Source: Amphibacillus marinus (GTDB taxonomy: Bacteria; Bacillota; Bacilli; Bacillales; Amphibacillaceae). From it: 64,000 nt of DNA. Shown piece after piece: positions 39,027 through 49,085 of the stretch (positions are counted from its first letter, which is position 1; every line of letters begins with the position of its first letter). A program made the position numbers and the translations under genes. The notes under the pieces are model-generated. The model had not been told where the DNA came from, searched no databases, and worked only from the letters and a program-made list of their open reading frames with translations. Location: the NCBI RefSeq assembly GCF_900110345.1, contig NZ_FODJ01000001.1, forward strand, positions 372,001 through 436,000, in the 5' to 3' direction.

Positions 39027-39902
39027 CTACCTTTCTGTAAAGAAGCTTTTAAACTTAGCGATAAATGTATGTTCTACCTTTTGATTAGCTGGTTGAGACT
39101 CCGATAAATATACACTGACAATCTGCTTAAGTTGCTTTGAAACACTAGCATTGGGGGCAAAGCGTGTAAATGGAACTTGCTTAATAACCGCTCTTGATAC
39201 AACCTTATCATAAAGCAAAATACCCAGATATTCGATACTTTTCCCTAAAAATCGTTCAGAAACTGCTTGAAGTCTAGCCAGAGCCTTTCTTCCCTCTCTA
39301 ATTGATTCTGCTCGATTAATCAATAAATAAAAAGGAAGCTCCTTATTCTGTTGATGGACATGCTTCATCATAGCATAGGCATCCATCATCGCTGTCGGCT
39401 CTGGTGTTGTCACGACGAAACAATGATCCGCTGATAAGATAAAAGATAAACTATCACTTGTCACACCTGCACCCATATCTAGGAAAATATAATCATAGCT
39501 CGATAAGAGCCAGCCAAATTGATCTAGGAAATAAGATAGCTTTTGCTCACTCATCTGAAATAATGTTGATAAACCAGAACCACCAGAGATGTATGAGATA
39601 TTATTAGGTGTATGTTCAATGATGTCTTGGATCGATAGTCGTTGCTCAAACAGTTCAACAATTGAATGCCGAGATTGATGACCGAGTAGAATATCAATAT
39701 TACCCATGCCAATATCTAAATCAATAATTAGCACTGATTTATTCTGCTGTCCGAGTGTTAAGGCAAAGTTCAAGGTTACGTTAGACTTGCCAACTCCGCC
39801 TTTACCACTAATCACAGAAATTACCGTTGCACGTTCACCATGTGAGTATTTGTCGTTAACTTGCATGTTTTTCCTAAGTTGCTCAGCTTGATCTCTATAC
39901 AT
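39027..39902 (-). CDS. flhG: Flagellar number regulator FlhG (MinD-like ATPase)
   Basis: A 291-residue ParA/MinD ATPase (YlxH). The deviant Walker A ISGKGGVGKSNV is at residues 32-43, followed by IIDLDIGMGNIDILLG and FLDMGAGV. FlhG stimulates the GTPase FlhF and helps place and count flagellar basal bodies. It overlaps flhF by 8 nt. A short basic amphipathic N-terminus (DQAEQLRKNM) matches the FlhF-activating helix. Confidence 0.95.
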   Translation of the reverse strand: MYRDQAEQLRKNMQVNDKYSHGERATVISVISGKGGVGKSNVTLNFALTLGQQNKSVLIIDLDIGMGNIDILLGHQSRHSIVELFEQRLSIQDIIEHTPNNISYISGGSGLSTLFQMSEQKLSYFLDQFGWLLSSYDYIFLDMGAGVTSDSLSFILSADHCFVVTTPEPTAMMDAYAMMKHVHQQNKELPFYLLINRAESIREGRKALARLQAVSERFLGKSIEYLGILLYDKVVSRAVIKQVPFTRFAPNASVSKQLKQIVSVYLSESQPANQKVEHTFIAKFKSFFTER

Positions 39903-41004
39903 GCGAATGGTTACCTTTGGTTAATAATTCTGTTAGATAAGCTGGTGTTGGATCAACAATATCGTCAGGTACATCTTGACCATTTGTAATAAAAGCAATA
40001 GAAATCGGATTGGCATAGGTTAAATTCAGTACTGAACCCATTGATGCTGTTTCATCCTGCTTAGTCAGAATTAATCCTTTAATTGGGACAGTTGCAAACT
40101 TCTTATAAATACTATCTAAATCAGCAGCTTTCGCTGTCAATGCCATCACTAAATATGTTTCAATATCATGATCAAGATCCACTACGTTACCGAGTTCGTT
40201 AATGTATTTCTCATCTTGGAAATTACGCCCAGCTGTATCAACGAAAACCGTATCATAAGCTTGAAACTTTAAGCGTGCTTTTTGATAATCTTCTATGTTA
40301 TAAGCGATCTCTAGCGGAATATCTAGAATTTTGGCATAAGTACGCAATTGCTCAATTGCAGCGATACGATAGGTATCAGTTGTAATTAACGCCACCTTTT
40401 TGCCGTCTTTTAGTAAGCTTTTCGCGGCCAACTTTGCTATTGTTGTTGTTTTGCCTACACCAGTTGGACCTACCAAATGAATAAACCGAGTCGCGAACGT
40501 CTTGCTACCACATTTTTTTTGCTGAAAGTGGTTGAGCAAATACACTTTAAAATCTGCTAGCAAATCTGCAAAAAGCGTTTCATCACCAAGATTGGACTCA
40601 TATAGATGCGTAGTAATTTCTTCAGCAATATCTTGCTTTATATCTTGCTTCATTAGAAAGCTTAAGAATTCCTTAATTAGGATAGGTCTCTCATCATCAC
40701 CTTCTCTTGGATTTGCTTGAATCATCTTTCGCAGTGATCGTAATTCCTCCAATACTGCTATATTAGAACTTGATTCAGTTACACTGCTATTCGAGTGTTT
40801 GTGCGCACTTTGTTGTTTCCTTTGCTGAACAGGATGAGGCTCGATAGCTGCTACGACTTCAATATTTCTTTTTTTAAATAAACCAAGTACGCCACCCTTA
40901 TGAATGACTTTAGAATTCAAGATAACTGCTTCAGAACCCAACTCCTGTTTTACCTGATCCATCACTTCTGGCATCGTTGGTGCTATAAATTTTTTTATTC
41001 TCAT
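39895..41004 (-). CDS. flhF: Flagellar SRP-like GTPase FlhF
   Basis: A 369-residue signal-recognition-type GTPase that sets flagellar position. A basic/variable N-terminal B domain (1-110) precedes the NG domain; Walker [12 protein letters not shown] is at about 178-188, followed by TTDTYRIAAIEQLRTYA, FVDTAGRN and the TKQDET specificity motif. ATG overlaps the flhA stop by four bases. Confidence 0.96.
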   Translation of the reverse strand: MRIKKFIAPTMPEVMDQVKQELGSEAVILNSKVIHKGGVLGLFKKRNIEVVAAIEPHPVQQRKQQSAHKHSNSSVTESSSNIAVLEELRSLRKMIQANPREGDDERPILIKEFLSFLMKQDIKQDIAEEITTHLYESNLGDETLFADLLADFKVYLLNHFQQKKCGSKTFATRFIHLVGPTGVGKTTTIAKLAAKSLLKDGKKVALITTDTYRIAAIEQLRTYAKILDIPLEIAYNIEDYQKARLKFQAYDTVFVDTAGRNFQDEKYINELGNVVDLDHDIETYLVMALTAKAADLDSIYKKFATVPIKGLILTKQDETASMGSVLNLTYANPISIAFITNGQDVPDDIVDPTPAYLTELLTKGNHSHV

Positions 41005-43034
41005 TCTATATCCACCACCCCAGCACTTTGTATATCTATATCTGATTCTAATTCATTATACGATAATACGACCGTATGCGGAAAGAAGCGCTCAAGTAAC
41101 TGCTTAATATACATGCGAATAGTTGGTGAGCATAGAATAATAGGTGTCTCCTCTTGTAAAGATAACCGCTCTATTTTTCCAGTGACCGCTTTAATTAAGC
41201 GTTGCTGACTATCTGGATCTAAGGCTAAGTAATTGCCATGCTCTGTTTGCTGAACATGATCAGCAATTAATTGTTCAACCTTTCCAGATACAGTAATCAC
41301 ACGTAATGATTTAGAACCATTCGTATATTGTTTTGTAATTTGCGCTGCAAGGGCTTGCCTAGCGTACTCACCTAGCAACTCAGGATCATTAGTCATTTTC
41401 CCGAAGTCAGCAAGTGTTTCAAAAATTACGGGTAAGTTCCGCACTGAAACTTGCTCTCTTAGTAGTTTAGCTAACACCTTTTGCACATCACCAATACTTA
41501 GTGGCTCTGGAGTAACCTCTTCAACTAAAATAGGGTATGACTCTTTTAAATGGTCAATAAGCTGTTTTGTCTCTTGTCTGCCTAATAAAGCATGAGCATA
41601 CCGTTTAATTATTTCTGTAATATGTGTGGAAACCACAGAAGGCGGATCTACTACAGTATAGCCTGATAACTCTGCATCGTCCTTTACTTCCTCTGCAATC
41701 CACTTTGCTGGAAGACCAAACGCAGGCTCATTTGTATCAATACCATCAAGTTCATTATCATCAAAGCCTGGCGTCATGGCTAAGTAATGGTCTAGCATTA
41801 ACTCGCCATGTGCCACCTCATTACCTTTGACCTTGAGCTGATAAGCATTTGGTGGTAGCTGGATATTATCTCTAATCCTTACCACTGGAATAACAATACC
41901 TAACTCAATAGCAAGCTGGCGGCGAATCATGACAATGCGATCCATTAGGTCGCCACCTTGAGAAGCGTCTACTAATGGAATCAATGCATAACCAAATTCA
42001 AATTCGATCGGATCCATACTAATAAGATCGACAACATTTTCTTGAGACTTCATTTGTTTGCTTGTTTCTTCCTCATCTTCAACCGCTTGATCGACTAACT
42101 CAGACTGGTTAGGCCGATCAAGTAAATAACCCCCAGCTATTAATAAAATCGCAATGGGTGTCGTTAACCAAAAGTTAATTGGGGTTAAACCGAATAAAAA
42201 AATTGATACGCCTGAAACATAGAGCAACTTAGGGTATTGCAAAAGTTGATTAGTCACGTCACTGCTTAAGTTATCATCAGAAGCAGCTCGTGTCACAATA
42301 ATACCAGTTGCTGTTGATACTAATAATGCGGGAATTTGACTGACTAACCCATCACCAACGGTTAGGCGCATATAAGTAGCAATTGCCTCGCCAAAAGCCA
42401 TATTGTATTGCATCATACCAATAATGAGTCCAAACACAATATTGATGATGACAATGAGAATACCAGCAATTGCATCTCCTTTAACAAATTTACTGGCCCC
42501 ATCCATCGCACCATAGAAATCAGCTTCTCGTTCAATTTTCTTGCGTCGTTCCTTTGCTTGTTGTTCATTAATCAGCCCAGCATTGAGATCAGCGTCAATA
42601 CTCATTTGTTTCCCTGGCATAGCATCTAAGGTAAACCTTGCTCCTACCTCAGATACCCGTTCACTTCCTTTGGTAATAACAAGAAACTGGATAATAATTA
42701 AAATAACAAAAACCACAAAACCTACGAGTGGGTTACCACCAATAACAAAGCTACCAAATGTCTCTACTACATTTCCTGCTGTTTGTTCACTTAAAATTGA
42801 TCGTGTTGTCGATACATTTAAACCTAATCTAAACAAAGTTAGCAGGAGTAATAAAGAAGGCAAAATAGAAAAATCCAATGCTTCAGAGGCATTCATGGCA
42901 ACTAGAATAACAATAAGAGACAACGTTATATTTAATAAAATTAAAAAGCTCAATAACCAGCCTGGTAACGGAATGATCAGCATGACGATAATGATAATGA
43001 CAAATAATAATACAGATAAATCTTTCAGCTTCAT
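41001..43034 (-). CDS. flhA: Flagellar type III export gate protein FlhA
   Basis: A 677-residue export gate subunit with eight membrane helices in residues 1-305 and a cytosolic domain that receives chaperone-substrate complexes. The FHIPEP region is represented by VGARFTLDAMPGKQMSIDADLNAGLI and following. The cytosolic part ends with the LSYNEL...AGVVDIE tail. Complete and of normal length. Confidence 0.97.
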   Translation of the reverse strand: MKLKDLSVLLFVIIIIVMLIIPLPGWLLSFLILLNITLSLIVILVAMNASEALDFSILPSLLLLLTLFRLGLNVSTTRSILSEQTAGNVVETFGSFVIGGNPLVGFVVFVILIIIQFLVITKGSERVSEVGARFTLDAMPGKQMSIDADLNAGLINEQQAKERRKKIEREADFYGAMDGASKFVKGDAIAGILIVIINIVFGLIIGMMQYNMAFGEAIATYMRLTVGDGLVSQIPALLVSTATGIIVTRAASDDNLSSDVTNQLLQYPKLLYVSGVSIFLFGLTPINFWLTTPIAILLIAGGYLLDRPNQSELVDQAVEDEEETSKQMKSQENVVDLISMDPIEFEFGYALIPLVDASQGGDLMDRIVMIRRQLAIELGIVIPVVRIRDNIQLPPNAYQLKVKGNEVAHGELMLDHYLAMTPGFDDNELDGIDTNEPAFGLPAKWIAEEVKDDAELSGYTVVDPPSVVSTHITEIIKRYAHALLGRQETKQLIDHLKESYPILVEEVTPEPLSIGDVQKVLAKLLREQVSVRNLPVIFETLADFGKMTNDPELLGEYARQALAAQITKQYTNGSKSLRVITVSGKVEQLIADHVQQTEHGNYLALDPDSQQRLIKAVTGKIERLSLQEETPIILCSPTIRMYIKQLLERFFPHTVVLSYNELESDIDIQSAGVVDIE

Positions 43035-43058
43035 ATTTCTCTCTCCTTACAGGCTACG

Positions 43059-44138
43059 TTAAGCTCTTTTCTCAACTTGATAGACATAGGCCAACACTTC
43101 AGCCACCGCTTGATAAAATGATTCATTAATTGCTTGACCTATCTCAGCCTCTGCATATAATGCTCTTGCTAGAGGACGATTTTCAACGAGCATCACATCG
43201 TGATTTGTTGCAATCTGACGGATCTTCAATGCAACATAATCTACACCTTTAGCAACAACATAAGGGGCATCGGCTTTTGTTTCATCATACTTAATGGCAA
43301 TAGCAAAGTGTGTTGGATTCGTAATGACTACATCAGCTTGAGGGACATCACTCATCATCCTCCTCATCGCCATTTGCCGTTGCTTTTCCTTAATTTTGGA
43401 CTTGATAAGCGGATCACCTTCAATGTTCTTATGTTCATCCTTTATGTCGTTTTTTGACATTCTAATGTTCTTTTCATAATCAAAGCGCTGATAACCATAA
43501 TCAAGAATGCCGAGAATTAAAATAGCAATAGAAGCATAAATCCCCATTTGGGTAGCCGTTCGACCAAAGAAAGACAGTGCACTATCAATATTTCCTTGAG
43601 CTAGCATCATCATTTCATCCTTATTGAGCCATAGAACTGAAAATGTGACTGTCCCAATAATGGCAATTTTTAATAAAGATTTGACTAGTTCAACAATAGC
43701 TCTAATTGAAAATATCTTTTTCGCCCCTGAAATAGGATTTAATTTATCTAGCTTAAATTGAAGTGGCTCTGTCGTAAATAAAAAGCCAATTTGTAAAAAT
43801 GTAGCACTAATTCCAGCAATAACAGCAACCACTAATACAGGCGCAATTGTAATAGCCATGTAATTAACGACCTCAATAAACACTAAGTGAATCGAGCCCT
43901 GCGTAACATTTGTAAAAATAAACTCAGAAAACGTACGACTAAACAAGTTTGTCATTCTTTCTTTCCAGAATGGTCCAATTGCAATAAAGGTAAGAAACAT
44001 TAGAAATAGAAGAATTGCAGTATTCAAATCTTGACTCTTGGCCACTTGCCCCTTTTTCCGGGTATCTTCTCTTTTTTTCGGGGTTGCCTTTTCCGTTTTT
44101 TCACCCGAAAAAAATTGCAAATCAAGCTGAAGCATCAA
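43059..44138 (-). CDS. flhB: Flagellar export switch protein FlhB
   Basis: A 359-residue protein with four membrane helices and a cytosolic autocleavage domain. The cleavage motif NPTH is in DVVITNPTHFAIAI; cleavage between Asn and Pro switches export from rod/hook to filament type. The N-terminus has the usual EKTEKATPKKREDTRKKGQ. The exact start (TTG at 44138 or the next ATG) is open; both follow GGAGG. Confidence 0.96.
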   Translation of the reverse strand: MMLQLDLQFFSGEKTEKATPKKREDTRKKGQVAKSQDLNTAILLFLMFLTFIAIGPFWKERMTNLFSRTFSEFIFTNVTQGSIHLVFIEVVNYMAITIAPVLVVAVIAGISATFLQIGFLFTTEPLQFKLDKLNPISGAKKIFSIRAIVELVKSLLKIAIIGTVTFSVLWLNKDEMMMLAQGNIDSALSFFGRTATQMGIYASIAILILGILDYGYQRFDYEKNIRMSKNDIKDEHKNIEGDPLIKSKIKEKQRQMAMRRMMSDVPQADVVITNPTHFAIAIKYDETKADAPYVVAKGVDYVALKIRQIATNHDVMLVENRPLARALYAEAEIGQAINESFYQAVAEVLAYVYQVEKRA

Positions 44139-44139
44139 G

Positions 44140-44919
44140 TCAAATCCCTCCTAATAACCGCATAAATACATTCATCATTTCAATTATATAGCCAAACATT
44201 CTTCTTACTAAGCCAATATATAGTGCAATGAACATCCCAATTAGAAACAAAGATACGGTTATTTTTAATGGAAGTCCAACTACAAAAACATTGAGTTGTG
44301 GAACAGTACGTGCAATAATACCAAGCGCGACGTCAACTAAAAACAGACTTCCCACAATTGGAATGGCCATCTGAAATGCCATAATGAACAGTTGATTAAA
44401 CATTGTTATAACAGTTAAAATAAAGCCACTCTGATCAAAGGAAATGTATTGATCAAACGGAATAACTTCAAAACTATACCAAATTCCATTAATAAAGATG
44501 TGGTGAGCATCAACCGCAAGAATAAATAAAATAGCGAAGGTGTAGAAATATTGACCAATTACTGGACCTTGAGCACCTGTTTGAGGATCAACAACATTGG
44601 CAATGGCAAAACCCATTTGGAAGTCAATAAACCCCCCAGCTATTTGCACAGATGCAAGAATAACATAAGCAACTAACCCAAGGATAATGCCAACTAGTGC
44701 TTCTTTTATTATTAAGAAAACAAAAAATAAATCAATTGAAAGTGTCGGTAAATCAAGACTAAAAACGAGTAATAAGCTGACAAAAATGCTTAAACCAATT
44801 TTTAGTGGGTTAGGTATATTTCGATATGAGAAAATCGGGACCGTTGTCATAAACGCGATTATTCTTGAAAAAATAAGTAAAAAGGCAGGTAATCCATTAA
44901 GATCGATTAGTGTTAGCAT
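44140..44919 (-). CDS. fliR: Flagellar export gate protein FliR
   Basis: A 259-residue, six-helix export gate protein. The family pattern is seen in FSRIIAFMTTVPIFSYRNIPNPLKIG and QIAGGFIDFQMGFAIANVVDPQTGAQ. It assembles with FliP and FliQ into the helical export pore. It begins 4 nt after the fliQ stop. Confidence 0.96.
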   Translation of the reverse strand: MLTLIDLNGLPAFLLIFSRIIAFMTTVPIFSYRNIPNPLKIGLSIFVSLLLVFSLDLPTLSIDLFFVFLIIKEALVGIILGLVAYVILASVQIAGGFIDFQMGFAIANVVDPQTGAQGPVIGQYFYTFAILFILAVDAHHIFINGIWYSFEVIPFDQYISFDQSGFILTVITMFNQLFIMAFQMAIPIVGSLFLVDVALGIIARTVPQLNVFVVGLPLKITVSLFLIGMFIALYIGLVRRMFGYIIEMMNVFMRLLGGI

Positions 44920-44923
44920 ACGA

Positions 44924-45193
44924 TTACCCTACAAACTGATTTAAATTCTGCAAAATATTTGTTGTGAACTCAACAACTTGTGTAAGCATCCACGGTCCAA
45001 AAAAAATTAAACCAAATAGCACCGCGACAATTTTAGGAATGAAGGCCAAGGTTTGTTCTTGAATTTGCGTTGTTGCTTGGAAAATACTAACTAAAAGTCC
45101 CACACTTAAAGCGAGGATTAGCAATGGACCGGCCACCATTAAAATGGTAAAAACGCCTTGCTCGGCAAGGTTAATCACAAACTCTGCACTCAT
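44924..45193 (-). CDS. fliQ: Flagellar export gate protein FliQ
   Basis: An 89-residue protein with two helices forming a hairpin and the signature SVGLLVSIFQATTQIQEQTLAFIPKI. Four copies join FliP and FliR in the export gate. The length is normal for the family. Confidence 0.96.
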   Translation of the reverse strand: MSAEFVINLAEQGVFTILMVAGPLLILALSVGLLVSIFQATTQIQEQTLAFIPKIVAVLFGLIFFGPWMLTQVVEFTTNILQNLNQFVG

Positions 45194-45213
45194 TAATTGT
45201 CACCTCTCTATTC

Positions 45214-45873
45214 CTAATTAAATCCTGATAGTAAAGCATCTGTAATAAGATACCACCCATCCACTAACACAAATAAGAGCACTTTAAACGGTAATGAAAT
45301 CATAACTGGTGGAAGCATCATCATCCCCATTGACATTAGCACGCTAGCTACTGTCATATCAATTACTAAGAAAGGAATAAAAATAAGAAAGCCCATCATG
45401 AACGCCGTCCTCAGTTCACTAATTGCAAAAGCAGGAACCAACGCAGTCAGAGGGATGTCATCGATTGACTCAATTGTGTCGACATTAGCGTAATTTAAAA
45501 ATAAGGTTAAATCTTTTTGCCGCGTATGATCAGCCATAAAATGTTTGACTGGCGAACTTGCTAAATCATAGGCTTCTTCAAGGCCAATCTCCTCATTTAA
45601 AAGCGGTGATAGTGCCTCTTCATTAATTTGTTGAAAAGTTGGTGCCATAATAAAAAAAGTCATAAATAACGCAATACCAACTAAGATTTGGTTAGGTGGC
45701 ATCTGTTGTGTTGCTAGGGATGTTCGGGTAAAAGACAACACAATAATGATTCGCGTAAAGCTTGTCATTAAAATTAAGATACTTGGCGCAAGGGAGAAGA
45801 CGGTTAGTAATAGTAGTAGCTGTACTGCCGATGAGACTGACTCGATATCCGTATTTGAGAAAATATCAATCAT
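45214..45873 (-). CDS. fliP: Flagellar export gate protein FliP
   Basis: A 219-residue gate protein. The motif FTRIIIVLSFTRTSLATQQMPPNQILVGIALF (split in two conserved halves) and the end IDMTVASVLMSMGMMMLPPVMISLPFKVLLFVLVDGW are diagnostic. It overlaps fliO by 8 nt. Four main hydrophobic stretches are visible. Confidence 0.97.
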   Translation of the reverse strand: MIDIFSNTDIESVSSAVQLLLLLTVFSLAPSILILMTSFTRIIIVLSFTRTSLATQQMPPNQILVGIALFMTFFIMAPTFQQINEEALSPLLNEEIGLEEAYDLASSPVKHFMADHTRQKDLTLFLNYANVDTIESIDDIPLTALVPAFAISELRTAFMMGFLIFIPFLVIDMTVASVLMSMGMMMLPPVMISLPFKVLLFVLVDGWYLITDALLSGFN

Positions 45874-46522
45874 GATTCATATCTTCCTTTATCACGGAGT
45901 GAATTTCTTGACGTTTTTTTCTCATAGCATCTACTTCTCCCTTAAATAATGATGCAAAAGCTTGCTCATTGTGCTCATCATTGTCTTTTTGCGACCATTT
46001 TGACTTCAAGTCCTTTAGAAAACTAAACTTTAATTCATCGCGACTTGAACGGTCATTGGCATCTATCTTGTCAATTAATTCAGCATCCTTTAATTCATCT
46101 ATCAAAGTAACATCATTACCTACTCCGATTAGATAGACACGTTCCCCCACCTTTATTAATTGAATGGATTTGTTTGACCCCAATGACAATCCCCCAAGAT
46201 TGTTCAAGACAGTTGTTTGGTTCTTTTGCTTACCAATGCGATTAAACAGCTTTAATAGGCCGTAAATAAGTCCGATAATGAGGACCAAACTAAAAAACAA
46301 TTGGAAGGAGAGGACAAGTATTCCAGGGCGCTCATTAGTACTTACTTCACTTTCAATCTCAAGCCCTTGGTTAAGATCGTCTACTTCAGCAGTCGAATTA
46401 GGTGTTTCCTGCTGATTGTTCAACTCAAAGTGATCAGTAACAGAATCATTCTCATCATTTGCATGAATAAGAAGTGGATTTAAAACAATTAATAACATAA
46501 CACTAATCCATACTTTTTTCAT
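45866..46522 (-). CDS. fliO: Flagellar protein FliO/FliZ
   Basis: A 218-residue protein with a signal peptide (MKKVWISVMLLIVLNPLLIHA), a short outer acidic part, one membrane helix (about 70-92) and a cytosolic FliO domain (NNLGGLSLGSNKSIQLIKVGERVYLIGVG in two pieces). FliO helps assemble the FliP ring. The long form with signal peptide is the Bacillus FliZ type. Confidence 0.92.
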   Translation of the reverse strand: MKKVWISVMLLIVLNPLLIHANDENDSVTDHFELNNQQETPNSTAEVDDLNQGLEIESEVSTNERPGILVLSFQLFFSLVLIIGLIYGLLKLFNRIGKQKNQTTVLNNLGGLSLGSNKSIQLIKVGERVYLIGVGNDVTLIDELKDAELIDKIDANDRSSRDELKFSFLKDLKSKWSQKDNDEHNEQAFASLFKGEVDAMRKKRQEIHSVIKEDMNHD

Positions 46523-46526
46523 GTGA

Positions 46527-46889
46527 TCAATCCAATGCTTTATTAATTGCCTCTAAAACACGTTCTGCTTGAAATGGTTTGACTATAAAGTCTTTTGCAC
46601 CCGCCTGGATAGCATCAATTACCATCGCTTGCTGGCCCATAGCTGAACACATAATAATAGTGGCGTGTGGATGTGACTCAATGATCTCTTTTAACGCAGT
46701 AATTCCGTCCTTATCAGGCATGGTAATATCCATTGTCACGAGGTCTGGTTTTAATTCATCATACTTCTCCACCGCCTGATTCCCATCCTGCGCCTCACCT
46801 ACAACATCAAAGCCATTCTTAATTAATATATCTTTAATCATCATGCGCATAAAAGCTGCATCGTCAACAATTAATACTCTCTTAGCCAT
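46527..46889 (-). CDS. cheY: Chemotaxis response regulator CheY
   Basis: A 120-residue single-domain receiver. Phosphorylation site Asp54 (TMDITMPDKDG), acid pocket Asp9-Asp10, switch Ser/Thr in CSAMGQQ and Lys in FIVKPF are all in place. CheY-P binds FliM and FliY to bias rotation. It lies directly after fliY, as in B. subtilis. Confidence 0.97.
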   Translation of the reverse strand: MAKRVLIVDDAAFMRMMIKDILIKNGFDVVGEAQDGNQAVEKYDELKPDLVTMDITMPDKDGITALKEIIESHPHATIIMCSAMGQQAMVIDAIQAGAKDFIVKPFQAERVLEAINKALD

Positions 46890-46909
46890 CCATTAAACCT
46901 CCATTACGA

Positions 46910-48067
46910 TTACTTTAGTTTTTTTAAGCGTGCTGACTGACTGACAATATCCGTAACGCGAACACCAAAATTCTCATCAATGACGACAACTTCTCCTTCT
47001 GCAATTAGCTTGTTATTTACCAGTATATCTACCGGCTCACCCGCTAACTTATCAAGCTCAATAATGGAGCCCGAGGAAAACTCTAAAATATCCTTGACCG
47101 CTCGTTTCGTTCTTCCTAATTCAACAGTTACTTGTAACGGAATGTCTAACAACATATTTAAATTTTGCTTTTCCACCTGTGGCAATTTAACCTCCTCGAA
47201 TTCGGAAAACTTAGCAGTTTGTACCGTTGTATCTTGTCTAGTCGGTTGACCTATCGTCTGTTGTACCTGCTCTTTATCTGTCCGCATCGTGCCAATTGAC
47301 TCGCTCTGCTCAGATAAACTTAGATCTTGGTCAAGTGCCTCTTGGTCATTACCACTATTCTCACTGTTTGATTCACCATTTAACAGGCTATCAACCATAT
47401 CTTTAGCAAATGAAGTAGGGAGTAACTGCATAATATTTGAATCAATTAAGCTACCAATTTTTAATTGGAATGAAACTTTGACAAGTATATCAGCATCTGG
47501 AATATAGGCATCACTTGCTTCATCCTTAACGTCTAACATCATTGTTGATGGTGGTGAAATATCAATTCGCTTTGAAAAAACTGTTGACATACTAGTTGCA
47601 GCTGTCCCCATCATTTGATTCATCGCTTCTTGGACTGCACTCATATGAATATCAGTCAACTCAATATTAGCTGCTTCACCATTACCACCAAGCATTAAAT
47701 CAGCGATAATTGCAGCATCATTTGTTTTTAGAACAAATAAATTTATCCCTTCAAAACCCTCAGTATATTTAACTTCAACACCAACGTGGGGATGTGGGAA
47801 TTCTTCTTCCAAGTTGTCCCTTTTAATTACCGAGACAGTGGGCGTTGTAATATCTACTTTTTGATTTAACAATTTTGATAATGTCGTCGCCGAACTACCA
47901 AACGAGATATTCCCTATCTCACCTAAAGCATCTCTTTCTAGATCAGACATGATTTGTGAAATATTTTGTTCTACATCCTCATTATCAAAATCTATGTCTT
48001 GTTGATCATCGTTTCCTGTCAATAACGCATCAATTTCATCCTGCGAGAGCATGCCATCACTCATCAT
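46910..48067 (-). CDS. fliY: Flagellar switch / CheY-P phosphatase FliY
   Basis: A 385-residue protein combining an N-terminal CheY-P-binding peptide (LSQDEIDALLTG), a CheC-like phosphatase domain with the EIGNISFGSSATTLS and VQEAMNQMMGTAATSMS helices, an acidic linker (about 215-285) and a C-terminal FliN domain (LLDIPLQVTVELGRTKR...). It forms the C-ring with FliM and FliG. The start is ATG 48067 or the next ATG, after GGAGG; it overlaps fliM by 11 nt. Confidence 0.95.
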   Translation of the reverse strand: MMSDGMLSQDEIDALLTGNDDQQDIDFDNEDVEQNISQIMSDLERDALGEIGNISFGSSATTLSKLLNQKVDITTPTVSVIKRDNLEEEFPHPHVGVEVKYTEGFEGINLFVLKTNDAAIIADLMLGGNGEAANIELTDIHMSAVQEAMNQMMGTAATSMSTVFSKRIDISPPSTMMLDVKDEASDAYIPDADILVKVSFQLKIGSLIDSNIMQLLPTSFAKDMVDSLLNGESNSENSGNDQEALDQDLSLSEQSESIGTMRTDKEQVQQTIGQPTRQDTTVQTAKFSEFEEVKLPQVEKQNLNMLLDIPLQVTVELGRTKRAVKDILEFSSGSIIELDKLAGEPVDILVNNKLIAEGEVVVIDENFGVRVTDIVSQSARLKKLK

Positions 48068-49058
48068 CTTGGTTCCCTCCTTCTTTTTCTGCAATAATTT
48101 GAACCGCGACTTTGTTCCTACTCTTACCCGGTTGGACCAAGTAAATCATCTCATCCGCTGACTCCATCGTCAAAGCTTCGTTAATAGCTTGGTTAAGATG
48201 GAGGACATGACCTTTTTCGATATTTAGAAAATCATTAACGGTAATGTTTGTTTTTCCCAAAATAACTTTTAAGTCTAACACAGTTCCCTCAAGGTTCTCT
48301 GTTAACAACTCATATTCACCATGCTTTCGTTCCTTTTGCCCTTCATTTTGCATCCAGTAATGAACAGAAAGTCTTGGAATTATTGGCTCAAGTACAACAT
48401 GGGGAATACAAATATTGATCATTCCACTGGTATCGCCAATTGTCGTATTTAATGAAACGACTACAACCGTCTCATTAGGCGAGACTAGCTGAAGAAATTG
48501 TGGATTAACCTCAAACTCCTCAAGCACTGGATCAATCTCCGCAACAGAGGACCAGGCATCTTGTAGATTATCCAAAGATTTCTCAAACAGATTCGACATT
48601 AATGTTGATTCTATTTCCGTTAAGCTTTCAATCTTATTGAGGCTACTACCTTTTCCACCTAAGGTTCGGTCCAACATTGCATATGCAATGTTTGGGTTTA
48701 TTTCAAAAATAATTCTTCCGTCCAATGGCGCGACACTAAAAACATTAAGAACCGTCATTGTCGGAATAGAGCGAATAAATTCTTCATATGGAATCTGATC
48801 AACAGAAGCAACCGAGATATGCACATATGTACGTAATTGAGCTGAAAAATATGTCGTCAGCATTCTAGCATAATTTTCATGTATTCTAGAAATGCTTCTT
48901 ATTTGGTCTTTTGAGAAACGAAGCGCACGCTTAAAATCATAGACACGTACTTTTTTCTCCTTTTCCTCTTCTTTTAGCTGATTTGCATCCATTTCTCCTG
49001 ATGATAATGCTGATAAAAGTGCATCTATTTCACTCTGGGATAGAACTTCATCTGCCAT
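48057..49058 (-). CDS. fliM: Flagellar motor switch protein FliM
   Basis: A 333-residue C-ring protein. The N-terminal LSQSEIDALLSAL peptide binds CheY-P; the middle CheC-like domain and C-terminal FliN-like domain (LTENLEGTVLDLKVILGKTNITVNDFLNIEKG) are complete. The GGKGSSLNKIESLTEIE loop is typical. It lies between fliL and fliY. Confidence 0.97.
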   Translation of the reverse strand: MADEVLSQSEIDALLSALSSGEMDANQLKEEEKEKKVRVYDFKRALRFSKDQIRSISRIHENYARMLTTYFSAQLRTYVHISVASVDQIPYEEFIRSIPTMTVLNVFSVAPLDGRIIFEINPNIAYAMLDRTLGGKGSSLNKIESLTEIESTLMSNLFEKSLDNLQDAWSSVAEIDPVLEEFEVNPQFLQLVSPNETVVVVSLNTTIGDTSGMINICIPHVVLEPIIPRLSVHYWMQNEGQKERKHGEYELLTENLEGTVLDLKVILGKTNITVNDFLNIEKGHVLHLNQAINEALTMESADEMIYLVQPGKSRNKVAVQIIAEKEGGNQDDE

Positions 49059-49085
49059 GTCATTTCACCTCCTATAATGGAGTTA

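Noticed and set aside
42541-43062. A 173-codon plus-strand frame antisense to flhA
   Set aside because: It lies fully inside flhA, whose frame is intact and conserved; no ribosome site or family match.
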